Assembly: GCF_000474745.1 (NCBI RefSeq)
Contig: NZ_ASJR01000006.1
Location: forward strand, 62,001 to 126,000
DNA: 64,000 bases
Source: Chitinivibrio alkaliphilus ACht1
Lineage (GTDB): Bacteria > Fibrobacterota > Chitinivibrionia > Chitinivibrionales > Chitinivibrionaceae
Direction of reading: 5' to 3'
Notes under the pieces: generated by a model
What the model saw: only the letters and a program-made list of their open reading frames with translations
Told to the model about the DNA's origin: nothing
Databases searched by the model: none
Translations under genes and position numbers: made by a program
Part shown: positions 42,989-51,603 of the stretch, in pieces
How positions within the stretch are numbered: the stretch's first letter is position 1
Layout of the letters: the number at the start of each line of letters is the position of its first letter

Positions 42989-44410
42989 TTGCAGTACGAA
43001 GTAGTTATAGGGCTGGAAGTTCACGCGCAGTTAAAGACCAATACAAAGATATTTTGCGGATGTGCCACATCCTTTGGTGATGCGGCAAATAGTCATGGTT
43101 GTCCTGTGTGTCTCGGATTACCCGGGGCGTTACCGGTTATGAATAAGGCAGCTCGTGATATGGCTGTTCTTGCAGGAAAGGCAACCCATTGCTCGATTCG
43201 TGAGCACTCCATTTTTGCTCGAAAGAACTATTTCTATGCAGATCTTCCCAAGGGGTATCAAATCTCCCAGTATGAAGAACCAATTTGCGAAGGGGGCTAT
43301 CTGGATATCTCCCTTCCTTCTGGTCCAAAGCGACTTGGAATTACCCGGATTCATTTGGAAGAAGATGCGGGAAAGCTCATTCACGATAAAGATGTGGACT
43401 CTCTTTTTGACGTAAATCGATGTGGAACACCTCTCATAGAAATTGTGAGCGAACCCGATATGCGCTCATCCCGCGAAGCATACTTATATTTGGTGCAATT
43501 GAAGAAAATATTGGAGTATCTTGATATTTGCGATTGCAATATGGAGGAGGGAAGCTTCCGTTGCGATGCCAATATTTCCTTACGTCCTCAGGGGCAGAAG
43601 GAGCTTGGAACAAAGACAGAGCTGAAAAATATGAACTCCTTTCGCAATGTAGAAAAAGCAATTGAATATGAAATAGCACGGCAAAAAGATATTCTCATAC
43701 GGGGTGGTGAGGTGGTACAGCAGACGTTGCTTTGGGATGCTGCACAGAAGATTACAAAGACCATGCGGACAAAGGAAGATGCACACGACTATCGCTATTT
43801 TCCAGACCCCGATTTGGCGCCAGTGGTGATTACCGCTGAAGAGATTGCAGAGATTGAGAAATCCCTTCCAGAGCTTCCCCGGGAAAAAGAGAGTCGATTT
43901 GCCCGAGAATATGAGTTGGACGAAGATGCCGTACAGGTATTAACCGAATCAATTTCCCTTGCCGACTATTTTGAAGAGGTTGTCTCTCAGACACAGGATA
44001 TTAAAAAATCTGCCGGATGGATAATGAGTGAGATTTTACGTCTTCGGAAAGAGCGGGGAGTCCCCCTCGAAGAGCTCCATGTTACTCCCACCGTGCTCGC
44101 GGATATTATTATGATGGTGCGAGATGGAAAGATTTCTGCCTCGGCGGGAAAACGGGTGCTCAATGAAGTAGAAGAGTCGGGGGAGTCCCCCGCAGCAGTG
44201 GTTGATCGCCTCGGGCTGGTGCAGATATCAGACTCTTCCGAACTTGCAGGGATTGTTGATACCATTTTTGCCGAAAACCCCCGCGAGGTAGAACGCTTGC
44301 AAGCAGGGGAGAAGAAGTTGATTTCTTTCTTCATGGGACAGGTTATGAAAGCAACTCGTGGAAAGGCAAACCCCGGTGAGGTAACCAAAATTATTTCGGC
44401 GAAACTCTAA
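42989..44410 (+). CDS. gatB: Asp-tRNA(Asn)/Glu-tRNA(Gln) amidotransferase subunit B
   Basis: GatB transfers ammonia to misacylated Glu-tRNA(Gln) or Asp-tRNA(Asn). The protein (473 residues) starts with QYEVVIGLEVHAQL and has the cysteine-rich zinc knuckle FCGCATSFGDAANSHGCPVC, the kinase-like core with YFYADLPKGYQISQYE, the signature DDAGKLIH-like EEDAGKLIHD, and a C-terminal YqeY-type tail. The start is a TTG at 42989, 5 bases after AGGAG; the in-frame ATG at 42965 would add eight residues and has no ribosome site. GatA and GatC genes are not adjacent. Confidence 0.94.
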   Translation: MQYEVVIGLEVHAQLKTNTKIFCGCATSFGDAANSHGCPVCLGLPGALPVMNKAARDMAVLAGKATHCSIREHSIFARKNYFYADLPKGYQISQYEEPICEGGYLDISLPSGPKRLGITRIHLEEDAGKLIHDKDVDSLFDVNRCGTPLIEIVSEPDMRSSREAYLYLVQLKKILEYLDICDCNMEEGSFRCDANISLRPQGQKELGTKTELKNMNSFRNVEKAIEYEIARQKDILIRGGEVVQQTLLWDAAQKITKTMRTKEDAHDYRYFPDPDLAPVVITAEEIAEIEKSLPELPREKESRFAREYELDEDAVQVLTESISLADYFEEVVSQTQDIKKSAGWIMSEILRLRKERGVPLEELHVTPTVLADIIMMVRDGKISASAGKRVLNEVEESGESPAAVVDRLGLVQISDSSELAGIVDTIFAENPREVERLQAGEKKLISFFMGQVMKATRGKANPGEVTKIISAKL

Positions 44411-44658
44411 TGAAAGTTGCCATTCTTTCACTGGTGTGTATCGTTCTTCTCTCGGCGGAAGATACCATTCCAGAGGAGCTCATCTTTTCCATAGATAGTA
44501 TGTACGCTGAAGCATATTTTGGTGATTCCCGTGACTTTCGTACGGATGTCCCCCATGAATCAAGCCCTTCACACCGTTCACATGTGTTGAGCGGTGTGTT
44601 TTTTATGCTCTTTGTTGGTGGTGCTGTTGGGCTTGCACAAAATAATAATCCTGATTAA
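44410..44658 (+). CDS. Small exported or membrane protein, unknown
   Basis: This product of 82 residues has an N-terminal hydrophobic segment (VAILSLVCIVLLSA) that could be a signal peptide and a C-terminal hydrophobic segment (VLSGVFFMLFVGGAVGLAQ). A charged middle lies between them. Its ATG overlaps the gatB stop (TAATG), so it is translationally coupled to gatB. I recognise no family. The sequence before the tRNA array promoter begins right after its stop. Confidence 0.6.
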   Translation: MKVAILSLVCIVLLSAEDTIPEELIFSIDSMYAEAYFGDSRDFRTDVPHESSPSHRSHVLSGVFFMLFVGGAVGLAQNNNPD

Positions 44659-44670
44659 TCGTAATTCCCT

Positions 44671-44699
44671 TTGACTTCCCACACACAAAGAATTATATT
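44671..44699 (+). promoter_or_regulatory. Promoter of the tRNA array
   Basis: TTGACT (44671-44676) is followed after exactly 17 bases by TATATT (44694-44699). The expected start near 44706 lies about 9 bases before the first tRNA. This is the closest match to a sigma70 consensus seen in the window. Confidence 0.8.
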
Positions 44700-44714
44700 T
44701 ATGCCGACTTTGAA

Positions 44715-44790
<76 letters not shown>

Positions 44791-44810
44791 GCTTATTTTC
44801 TTTGATATAT

Positions 44811-44887
<77 letters not shown>

Positions 44888-44892
44888 TATAT

Positions 44893-44968
<76 letters not shown>

Positions 44969-44975
44969 TATTTCA

Positions 44976-45050
<75 letters not shown>

Positions 45051-45205
45051 ACTTTTACAAACAAATACCATATCAATCAGAATTATTACCGTGTTATAAA
45101 CGTACCCCGATACATCGTAGTACTCCCCCTTGTGGCAAGACAAGGTTGGGCGAATACGGTATAAACGGGAGCGTGCCAGAGGTCCCTAGTGGTTTTTTCC
45201 ATTGC

Positions 45206-47011
45206 TTACTCCACGGTGACGCTTTTTGCCAAGTTTCGTGGCATGTCAACATCATTCCCGAGACGGATTGCAATCTCCAGGGAAAGAAGCTGTAGCACCA
45301 CCATCATTTCAAAAAATTCACACATAGGGTGTTCTGTATGTTTTGTGTAGATGAGGTCGTCGGCGAGGGAAAAAGGCTCCGGAGTAATTGCACAGATGGT
45401 TGCATCCCGGGCACTCAGCTCTTCAACATTGCTTCGATTTTTTTCATAGAGGGTGGTTTTGGGCATGAGACAGATGGTAAAGAGTTCACTGTCTACAAGG
45501 GCAATGGGCCCATGCTTCATCTCTCCCGAAGGGTATCCTTCGGCATGAAGATAGGATATTTCTTTTAATTTTAAAGCCCCTTCCAGGGCAAGGGGATAGA
45601 AAATGTCTCGTCCGATGAAAAAGAATCCGTGCCCATGGAGATACCGTTTTGAAAGGCGTTGAATTCGTTCATGGGTTTCGGTGGAAACCTGTGTAGCCGT
45701 TGGAATCTTTCGCAGAGCGCGGATATTTTCGGCATATTCAGTACTGGTCATAGTTTCTTTTCCCATTTCCAATGCGAGCATCCAGAGTACTAGCATTTGC
45801 GTGGCAAAAGCCTTGGTACTTGCGACCCCCTTTTCTATGCCGGCTCGGGTAAGGAGAGTGGTGTCGGCTGTGCGGACGATGGATGAATTGTCCACATTGC
45901 AAATGGCAAGGGTTTTGGCCGTGCTGCGTTTTGCCCTCTTCAATGCTTCTAGGGTATCAGCTGTCTCACCGCTTTGTGATATTACAATAAAGAGAGTGCC
46001 CTCTTGGATATAGGGCTTTTTGTAACGAAACTCACTGGCAATTTCCACAGAGGTGCTCACCTGAGCTAAACGTTCAAATAGATAGGCTGCACTAAGGGCG
46101 GCATGGTAGCTTGTTCCACAGGCACAAAAGGTGATATGGCTGATATGGGACAGAAAAGAAGGGGTGATCTCTTCAAAGAAAATATCTTTCTCTCGAAGGC
46201 GTCCCAGCATGGCATTACTTAAGACACTACTTTGCTCATAGATCTCTTTCTCCATGAAAAAACGGTAGCCTTCTTTTTGTGCATAGAGCGTATTACGTTG
46301 TAAGGGCACCATGGGGGGAAGGATCTGTTTTCCCTGCACAAAGATCTCCAGGGCGCCTTTGTAAACTCGGCCATACTGTCCATCTTCAAGGTAGGTGACG
46401 GTGTGGGCTTTTCCGATAAGGGCTGCGTCAGATGAGCCGATGTAGACGTGGTTTTGTGCATCGGTACCGAGTATCAAGGGAGAGCCCTCTTTGGCAAAAA
46501 AGATATGATTCGGTGAAGCCTTGGTAATAAGGAGAATTGCATAGGCGCCCTGAAGATCGCCAATCGTTTTCTCAAAGGCACAAAAGGGATCAGTATGTAT
46601 TTCGTTGTAGTATTCAAAGAGATGGACGATTACTTCTGTATCTGTTTGGCTGAGAAATGAAACACCCTTCTTTTGAAGCCTCCCTTTAAGCTCTTGGTAG
46701 TTTTCTATAATACCGTTGTGTACCACGAAGCTGTATTTTCCCAGATGGGGGTGAGCATTTATCTCATTTGGTTTCCCATGGGTTGCCCAGCGTGTATGCC
46801 CAATGCCTATGCCAAAGGAGGCACTCGTAAATTCAGCAGTTTTGGCTTCGAGATATGATAGCTTTCCCGCTGCTTTAAAATGATGAATGCCCGCCTGATC
46901 CATAAGGGCAATTCCTGCGGAATCATATCCGCGATATTCAAGTTCCCGCAATCCACTCAAAAGGATCTCTTTTTTTTCGCCTTCTCCCACATACCCAACA
47001 ATTCCACACAT
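45206..47011 (-). CDS. glmS: Glutamine-fructose-6-phosphate aminotransferase
   Basis: GlmS makes glucosamine-6-phosphate for peptidoglycan and lipopolysaccharide. The 601-residue protein starts MCGIVGYVG with the catalytic Cys2 of the glutaminase domain, followed by HTRWATHGKPN and DTEVIVHLFE. Two SIS domains contain CGTSYHA, ISQSGETADTL and AEGYPSGEMKHGPIALV. It ends with the typical MPRNLAKSVTVE. The promoter at 47042-47070 leaves only about 24 bases of leader, so there is no glmS ribozyme here. Confidence 0.96.
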   Translation of the reverse strand: MCGIVGYVGEGEKKEILLSGLRELEYRGYDSAGIALMDQAGIHHFKAAGKLSYLEAKTAEFTSASFGIGIGHTRWATHGKPNEINAHPHLGKYSFVVHNGIIENYQELKGRLQKKGVSFLSQTDTEVIVHLFEYYNEIHTDPFCAFEKTIGDLQGAYAILLITKASPNHIFFAKEGSPLILGTDAQNHVYIGSSDAALIGKAHTVTYLEDGQYGRVYKGALEIFVQGKQILPPMVPLQRNTLYAQKEGYRFFMEKEIYEQSSVLSNAMLGRLREKDIFFEEITPSFLSHISHITFCACGTSYHAALSAAYLFERLAQVSTSVEIASEFRYKKPYIQEGTLFIVISQSGETADTLEALKRAKRSTAKTLAICNVDNSSIVRTADTTLLTRAGIEKGVASTKAFATQMLVLWMLALEMGKETMTSTEYAENIRALRKIPTATQVSTETHERIQRLSKRYLHGHGFFFIGRDIFYPLALEGALKLKEISYLHAEGYPSGEMKHGPIALVDSELFTICLMPKTTLYEKNRSNVEELSARDATICAITPEPFSLADDLIYTKHTEHPMCEFFEMMVVLQLLSLEIAIRLGNDVDMPRNLAKSVTVE

Positions 47012-47041
47012 GGTACACTCCTTAACGCGTCGTATGGATGG

Positions 47042-47070
47042 AGTATACCATGAAGGTTCCTGTTCTTCAA
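47042..47070 (-). promoter_or_regulatory. Promoter of glmS
   Basis: On the minus strand TTGAAG (47070-47065) is followed after 17 bases by TATACT (47047-47042). Transcription would start near 47035, 24 bases before the glmS ATG, with AAGGAG as the ribosome site. Confidence 0.75.
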
Positions 47071-47086
47071 GAATACGGTGAGTAAA

Positions 47087-47115
47087 AAAAGGGGAACCAG
47101 AATGGTTCCCCTTTT
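47087..47115. terminator. Terminator downstream of the COX24-like gene
   Basis: AAAAGGGGAACC (47087-47098) and GGTTCCCCTTTT (47104-47115) form a 12-bp stem with loop AGAAT. On the minus strand it is followed by a T run. It separates the 29-residue peptide gene from the glmS promoter. Confidence 0.85.
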
Positions 47116-47130
47116 ATGAATGTACACATA

Positions 47131-47220
47131 CTATCGCTTTTTATGGCGGTTCATTCTGCTACGTTTTTTTCTCTTATGTTTAGAGATTTTTTTCTTTCTG
47201 TGCTTCTTCACACTTGCCAT
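47131..47220 (-). CDS. Tiny basic COX24/AURKAIP1-like ribosomal-type peptide
   Basis: The peptide has 29 residues: MASVKKHRKKKISKHKRKKR followed by SRMNRHKKR. The K/R/H-rich pattern ending in NRHKKR matches the AURKAIP1/COX24 domain proteins of Bacteroidetes-type bacteria and the mitochondrial small-subunit protein mS38. The ATG at 47220 follows AAGGGG by 7 bases; an in-frame ATG at 47226 is too close to that site. A terminator lies directly downstream. A role at the ribosome is inferred from the family. The plus-strand frame over the same bases is a shadow. Confidence 0.78.
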   Translation of the reverse strand: MASVKKHRKKKISKHKRKKRSRMNRHKKR

Positions 47221-47355
47221 ATACATGCCCCTTATACATCATGGTTCAAAATTTTATTCGGTTAAATATATATTTAATGACGGCAGAGATGGTGAAAAGA
47301 TTTTATACTTTACCAGAGTTCCATTCTTTCATTTTTATTCATTGTGGGAGGCGGT

Positions 47356-47800
47356 GTGGCATACTCCATTCTCTTGAAAAAACTACTCGAAGGCGATTTG
47401 CTTGATATTCTTGCCCGAAAGATATCGACAAAGAGAAACACCTCCTATGGACGTTGTCGTGAAGAGCTTTTGCAGGGCGATTTTCCCTATGCAGAGGATG
47501 TTTCCTGGGAGACAGTGGTACGTACGGCTACGGCATTGCACAGTGTGGATATTCCCTTTCGAATTATAAAAATGGTGGATGGTAAAACGTCTGAGGTGCT
47601 GTGGAGTCCCACGGAAAAACATGGTGAAACAAACCGTTCTGCCCCGGATCATACCTCCATTCTTCATCCCATAGAAGTGGCACAAAATGAACACACGAGA
47701 CGGTCCACCACGGCACCGCGAAGCTATACCCGTGAAAGTATTGGGCTGATACTTTTTCTCCTTCTTCTTGCCGGGGGTATCTGGCTGATCCAGTTTTTTT
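47356..47800 (+). CDS. Membrane-anchored protein, N-terminal part (frame broken)
   Basis: Starting at GTG 47356 after GGGAGG, this part gives about 148 residues: a cytosolic region (ILLKKLLEGDLLDILARK, FRIIKMVDGKTSEVLW) and one membrane helix GLILFLLLLAGGIWLIQFF. At the T7 run (47794-47800) the open frame continues into unrelated, Arg/Leu/Met-rich sequence to 48192. The -1 frame continues with an acidic, well-formed protein. One extra T joins the two. A GTG at 47344 is an alternative start without a ribosome site. The family is unknown. Confidence 0.6.
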
Positions 47801-48407
47801 GGATGATTCCTCTACTCAAGCACCGACTCCGTCACCGCATACTCCTCGTGCTGTATCGTCTTTGGCTGAAGATGGCTTTTCTTCAGAGGAGCTCCCCCAA
47901 GACTATGCTGATGCACAACGTATGCAGGATGAAGCTCGAGAAATGTGCGGAAGGCATGGTTCGCAGGCAACGCGGCTCTATTTGGCTGCACTCTCATTTA
48001 ATAAACATAATATTGATGCGTGGTATGGATTATTGCACTGTTATGAGCAGCATGGTATGCATGAAGAAGCTGTCCGGACGCGCCAGACCATGCGGGAGAT
48101 TTTTGGAGAAGATGTATTTGACATGGAAGAGATTTTTTCTGACTATGGTGATGTGGAATATCTTGATGTTTCCGGGGATGCACCGCGCGTGACCTATTAT
48201 TCTCAAAAAGGGACGGAAGAAGATATTCTGCGCGAAGTTCATGGCCTTTCCAGACGTCTCAGAAGTACAGTGTCCGGGAGATCTCTCACGGTGTATGCTC
48301 TTACGGGGGCGGATCGGTCGGGGTATCTTCTCACAGTACCCCTAGAGGAATTTCCCGAGGATTTTCGCGCCTTTCAACGCGAGGTTACTGTAACTGCCGT
48401 GGAGTAA
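47801..48407 (+). CDS. Membrane-anchored protein, C-terminal TPR-like part in the -1 frame
   Basis: After the T7 run, the -1 frame reads LDDSSTQAPTPSPHTPRA, a Pro/Ser/Thr linker. A helical block with TPR-like spacing follows (AQRMQDEAREM, ATRLYLAALSFNKHNIDAWYGLLHCYEQHGMHEEAV) and then a beta-rich end (TVYALTGADRSGYLLTVPLEEFP). An ATG-like start at 47799 has no ribosome site, so this is most likely the periplasmic part of the gene that begins at 47356. The full product would be about 350 residues. No known family was recognised. Confidence 0.6.
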
Positions 48408-48410
48408 GTA

Positions 48411-49052
48411 TTAACGCTCTCTACCGATAGAGATAATATAGAGAGGGACTTCCTCATCGGGGTGATACAGGAGTGGTCGAAGAGCCTCTTCTGTGAAAGC
48501 ACCCACGGGTACTCCGGACAGGCCAAGATCTGTTGCTTGCAGAAGCATATTCTGTGCTGCGTGACCACACTCCATATAGATGTACTGCATACCGCGACTT
48601 CCGTAGCGATTGGTGGTGCGTTGGGGTATTGCAGAGAATAGAAAGGTTGCCCCCGCTTCGGCAATGAAATCTTGCCCCAAGGCTGCCTGAGAAAGCATTT
48701 CTCGTGAATCTTCTGAGGAGATTTTTTTGAGGTGGTGCTCCGTGGGAACATAGAGAAACACCCCTTCTTCGGTAAATACATAGAGAGAGAGCGGGTAGGT
48801 TGCCCCAGCCGAAGGGGCTGTGCGAAACCCATGGGTGTCCTCTGTTATGCCTTGTCCAGCAAAGAGTATCCGGGATATTTCTTCTTCGGAGAGCGCGGTG
48901 TTTGTAAAGGTACGATGAGATCTTCGTTTCCGTATGGTTTGTTCGAGAGCGCTTTCAGCTGTAGAGTCTCTGGTTGGTAAGGCTTGTGTAGGGTACGTTG
49001 CCTGTATGAAGAATACAAAAAAAAGAATAAAAATTGTCGTTTGTTTCAGCAT
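48411..49052 (-). CDS. Exported SagB-type nitroreductase
   Basis: This flavin-dependent nitroreductase-fold protein has 213 residues. The core shows RKRRSHRTFTNTALSEEEISRIL, APSAGATYPLSLYVF, GQDFIAEAGATFLF and the late GLSGVPVGAFTEE, the usual order for the SagB/ThcOx-like branch. Unusually, it begins with a signal peptide (MLKQTTIFILFFVFFIQATY then PTQA), which predicts a periplasmic enzyme. The ATG at 49052 follows GAGG at 9 bases. No precursor peptide or cyclodehydratase gene is adjacent, so thiazole/oxazole synthesis is not supported. Confidence 0.82.
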   Translation of the reverse strand: MLKQTTIFILFFVFFIQATYPTQALPTRDSTAESALEQTIRKRRSHRTFTNTALSEEEISRILFAGQGITEDTHGFRTAPSAGATYPLSLYVFTEEGVFLYVPTEHHLKKISSEDSREMLSQAALGQDFIAEAGATFLFSAIPQRTTNRYGSRGMQYIYMECGHAAQNMLLQATDLGLSGVPVGAFTEEALRPLLYHPDEEVPLYIISIGRER

Positions 49053-49153
49053 GGTTCGGGCCTCACGGGACACAGGGTGATACAGTAAATATAGTATCTG
49101 ACCACGGGGGGGTTCCAGAGAGATATAAAATGGGGGGGGGAATGCTAAAAAAG

Positions 49154-49229
<76 letters not shown>

Positions 49230-49277
49230 ATCCAAGGACAATATATATTTTTTTGAGATTGGGCGTGTGTTTTTTTG

Positions 49278-49309
49278 AAAAAAGAGCCTGCCAAATAAAA
49301 GGCAGGCTC
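49278..49309 (-). terminator. Terminator of the small barrel gene
   Basis: On the minus strand GAGCCTGCC (49309-49301), an 8-base loop and GGCAGGCTC (49292-49284) are followed by T6. It starts 8 bases after the stop codon of the gene at 49317. Confidence 0.88.
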
Positions 49310-49316
49310 CATACCC

Positions 49317-49883
49317 TTAGTTTAAGGGGATATTGTATCCAAGGAACAGGCCAATGGCCATATTGCGGGAATCAAAATCTCGGCCATCATCAACGTTAAG
49401 AAGACCAAGGTTAAAGCGTGCATCAATTTCGAAGGCATCGTTAATTGTTACTCCGCCACCCATGGCAATACCAAGGTCGAAGGTTTCGAACCAATCTTTT
49501 ACATCTTCACCCCCTACCTCTGTTTCTCCATCGTAGGTTGCAGTAAGGAGAAACCCCATGGAGGGACCGGCATAAAGAAAGGGCATGCCAAGGTCAACCT
49601 TTGCTAAGAGAGGGATTTCAAGGTAGTGAAGACGAAGAGCGTCACCATCTTCTGCACCCTTGACAGACCAAAGCAGTTCCGGCTGCAGGCTGAATTTCTC
49701 TGAAAGGCCCATTTCAAGGGCAACACCACCGGCAAAGTTTACAATCATGTCAGCATCGGCATCATCACCCCAAGCATTTGTAAAGGCAAGACCGGCCTTT
49801 GGCTGAAGGGTAAGATCCATGGCTGATACAGAAAAACCACATACGAACAGTGCCACAAAGGCTGATAGTAGAATTCTGCGCAT
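49317..49883 (-). CDS. Small outer-membrane beta-barrel protein (PorT/OMP_b-brl-like)
   Basis: This exported protein of 188 residues has a signal peptide (MRRILLSAFVALFVCGFSVSA). Eight or so short strands follow, as in LTLQPKAGLAFTN, VALEMGLSEKFSLQPELLWS and HYLEIPLLAKVDLG, and the last one is AIGLFLGYNIPLN. The pattern LQPELLWS...LEIPLLAK is typical of the PorT-type / outer-membrane beta-barrel family common in the FCB group. AAGGAG precedes the ATG. It has its own terminator and probably forms a single-gene unit. The function is unknown. Confidence 0.8.
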   Translation of the reverse strand: MRRILLSAFVALFVCGFSVSAMDLTLQPKAGLAFTNAWGDDADADMIVNFAGGVALEMGLSEKFSLQPELLWSVKGAEDGDALRLHYLEIPLLAKVDLGMPFLYAGPSMGFLLTATYDGETEVGGEDVKDWFETFDLGIAMGGGVTINDAFEIDARFNLGLLNVDDGRDFDSRNMAIGLFLGYNIPLN

Positions 49884-50051
49884 AGTAACTCCTTGTTAAA
49901 GTATAAAAACGCGCACTCAAGACATGGGATAATATATTTCGTTTTTGTTAAACATTGGTAGAATTTTGTTTAAAAAAGATATTTTTTTTATAGATGCTCT
50001 GGTAATCCTATACTATTTTCTTGGTAAAAAAGAGAGGGTGCTATTACACGA

Positions 50052-51008
50052 TTGAAAGAACAGCTCAATAGGTGGGGGGCAGAGCAAAGACCCTTCCTGT
50101 TGCTTCTGCCCTTTGACGGTACCGCCTATCGACTGCATCGTCTTGATCAGCTTCCCGGGGAGATTCAGTTTCGTTTTCCCCACGCTCTGCATGAGCGAAA
50201 CAGAAAAAAAGCCAGGGAACTTCCTGATCTATCTCCGGTGTTTATGAGTCGTGAAGCCTATAGCCACGGTTTTTATCATGTGCAAAAACATCTCATACGG
50301 GGTAATACCTATCTTGCTAATTATACCTGCGAAACCCCTCTGAACACAAGGGCATCCCTTGAAGATATTTATGAGAACGGAGTTGCAAAGTATGCGGTAC
50401 TTCTTTCAGGGGAGTGCACCTTTTTTTCTCCGGAAACCTTTATCCGTATCAAAGAAGGAGTTCTTTCGACCTATCCCATGAAAGGTACAATTGATGCATC
50501 CGTGCCCAATGCACGTATGCGTATTCTCGCCGACAAAAAAGAGGCTGCAGAGCATGCTACCATTGTAGACTTGCTACGCAATGATCTCAGCATGGTTGCT
50601 CGGCACGTGCGGGTTACTCGTTTTCGCTATGTAGAGCAGTTGAACACCTCCCATAAAAGCCTCCTGCAAGTAAGTTCTCATATTGAGGGAGTACTTCCCC
50701 CTGATTGGAGAACCCGCTTGGGGGATATTCTCCTGCCCCTTGTGCCGGCAGGATCTATTAGCGGTGCTCCTAAACAAGAGACACTTCGTATTATTCGTGA
50801 GGCTGAAGGGTATTCCCGGGGCTTCTATACAGGTATTACCCTGCTCTTTGATGGCACAACCGTTGATAGTTGTGTAAATATCCGCTTTATCCAGAAGGGG
50901 CCCGACGGGCTGTTGCGCTATCGCAGTGGGGGAGGAATTACGGCACAAAGCAGGCTTGAACAGGAATATGCAGAAATGCGGGATAAGGTGTATGTCCCTC
51001 TTGATTGA
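50052..51008 (+). CDS. pabB: Aminodeoxychorismate synthase component I
   Basis: PabB converts chorismate to 4-amino-4-deoxychorismate for folate synthesis. The 318-residue protein holds only the catalytic chorismate-binding domain and lacks the long N-terminal domain of the E. coli enzyme. Signatures are RGNTYLANYTCETPL, FIRIKEGVLSTYPMKGTI, EHATIVDLLRNDL, PAGSISGAPKQETLRIIREAE and RSGGGITAQS. The TTG at 50052 is the first usable common start, 13 bases after GAGGG. An in-frame ATT at 50043 is at better spacing. The next gene, pabC, overlaps by 17 bases; no glutaminase (pabA) gene is adjacent. Confidence 0.9.
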   Translation: MKEQLNRWGAEQRPFLLLLPFDGTAYRLHRLDQLPGEIQFRFPHALHERNRKKARELPDLSPVFMSREAYSHGFYHVQKHLIRGNTYLANYTCETPLNTRASLEDIYENGVAKYAVLLSGECTFFSPETFIRIKEGVLSTYPMKGTIDASVPNARMRILADKKEAAEHATIVDLLRNDLSMVARHVRVTRFRYVEQLNTSHKSLLQVSSHIEGVLPPDWRTRLGDILLPLVPAGSISGAPKQETLRIIREAEGYSRGFYTGITLLFDGTTVDSCVNIRFIQKGPDGLLRYRSGGGITAQSRLEQEYAEMRDKVYVPLD

Positions 51009-51603
51009 ATCCATACGCCTTGAAGAAGGAGAGGTCTATCTTATCGACTACCATCAGGGGCGACTTGATGACAGCCGTATGGCCATGGGGTGGACAGGGC
51101 ATCTTTCCATAGAAGAAGAACTATCCCGCATGGATCTTCCCCGTACGGGAATCCATAAAATACGTCTTCTCTACGGTTCTGCCTTTGTGGAGTCTACCTG
51201 TACTCCCTATACTCATCGTCCCATTCGTTCCCTTCGTGTAGTTCGTGCAGATTCTCTTACCTACCCCTATAAATATGCTGATCGGACGGGTATAGAACAG
51301 GTTTTTGCACAGCGCCGCGACTGTGATGATGTGATCTGTATTCGTCATGGTGTAGTGACAGATAGCTCCTATTGCACCCTCTGTTTTGGGGATGGTACAA
51401 CCTGGTATACACCTGATACACCTCTTTTACCGGGTGTTATGCGGCAGTTTCTTTTGGATCAGGGGATACTGAAACCGCGACGGATTACCGTGGAAGAAAT
51501 ACCCTCTTTTCAAGCCATAGGGTGTATCAACGCCATGCGTCCCCTCGAACGGACAGAAGTTATTCCCTGTTCTGCCGTTGCCGGGTTAGACAAACTGCTG
51601 TAA
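50992..51603 (+). CDS. pabC: Aminodeoxychorismate lyase, short form
   Basis: This class IV aminotransferase-fold protein of 203 residues should split aminodeoxychorismate into 4-aminobenzoate and pyruvate. The likely PLP lysine is in LTYPYKYADR, and HGVVTDSSYCTLCF and PLLPGVMRQFLLDQG match family positions. It is shorter than the usual 270 residues, mainly at the N-terminus. The start at ATG 50992 lies inside the end of pabB, so translation is coupled. It ends in an 18-base convergent overlap with the ketosamine-kinase gene. Confidence 0.85.
   Translation: MSLLIESIRLEEGEVYLIDYHQGRLDDSRMAMGWTGHLSIEEELSRMDLPRTGIHKIRLLYGSAFVESTCTPYTHRPIRSLRVVRADSLTYPYKYADRTGIEQVFAQRRDCDDVICIRHGVVTDSSYCTLCFGDGTTWYTPDTPLLPGVMRQFLLDQGILKPRRITVEEIPSFQAIGCINAMRPLERTEVIPCSAVAGLDKLL

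Noticed and set aside
45051-45205. Short inverted repeat CCTTGT/ACAAGG and a T6 run between tRNA-Cys and glmS
   Set aside because: The stem is only six pairs and is not followed by the T run; it is too weak to call a terminator.
47012-47041. glmS ribozyme/riboswitch upstream of glmS
   Set aside because: The promoter at 47042-47070 leaves only about 24 bases of leader, far too short, and the terminator of another gene lies just beyond.
47120-47377. 85-codon plus-strand frame rich in Phe/Leu
   Set aside because: It is the complement of the Lys/Arg-rich 29-residue gene and has no ribosome site.
49119-49140. G-rich runs (G7 and G9) upstream of the nitroreductase gene as a quadruplex or phase switch
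   Set aside because: They lie outside any coding region and at no clear promoter spacing, so no function can be supported.
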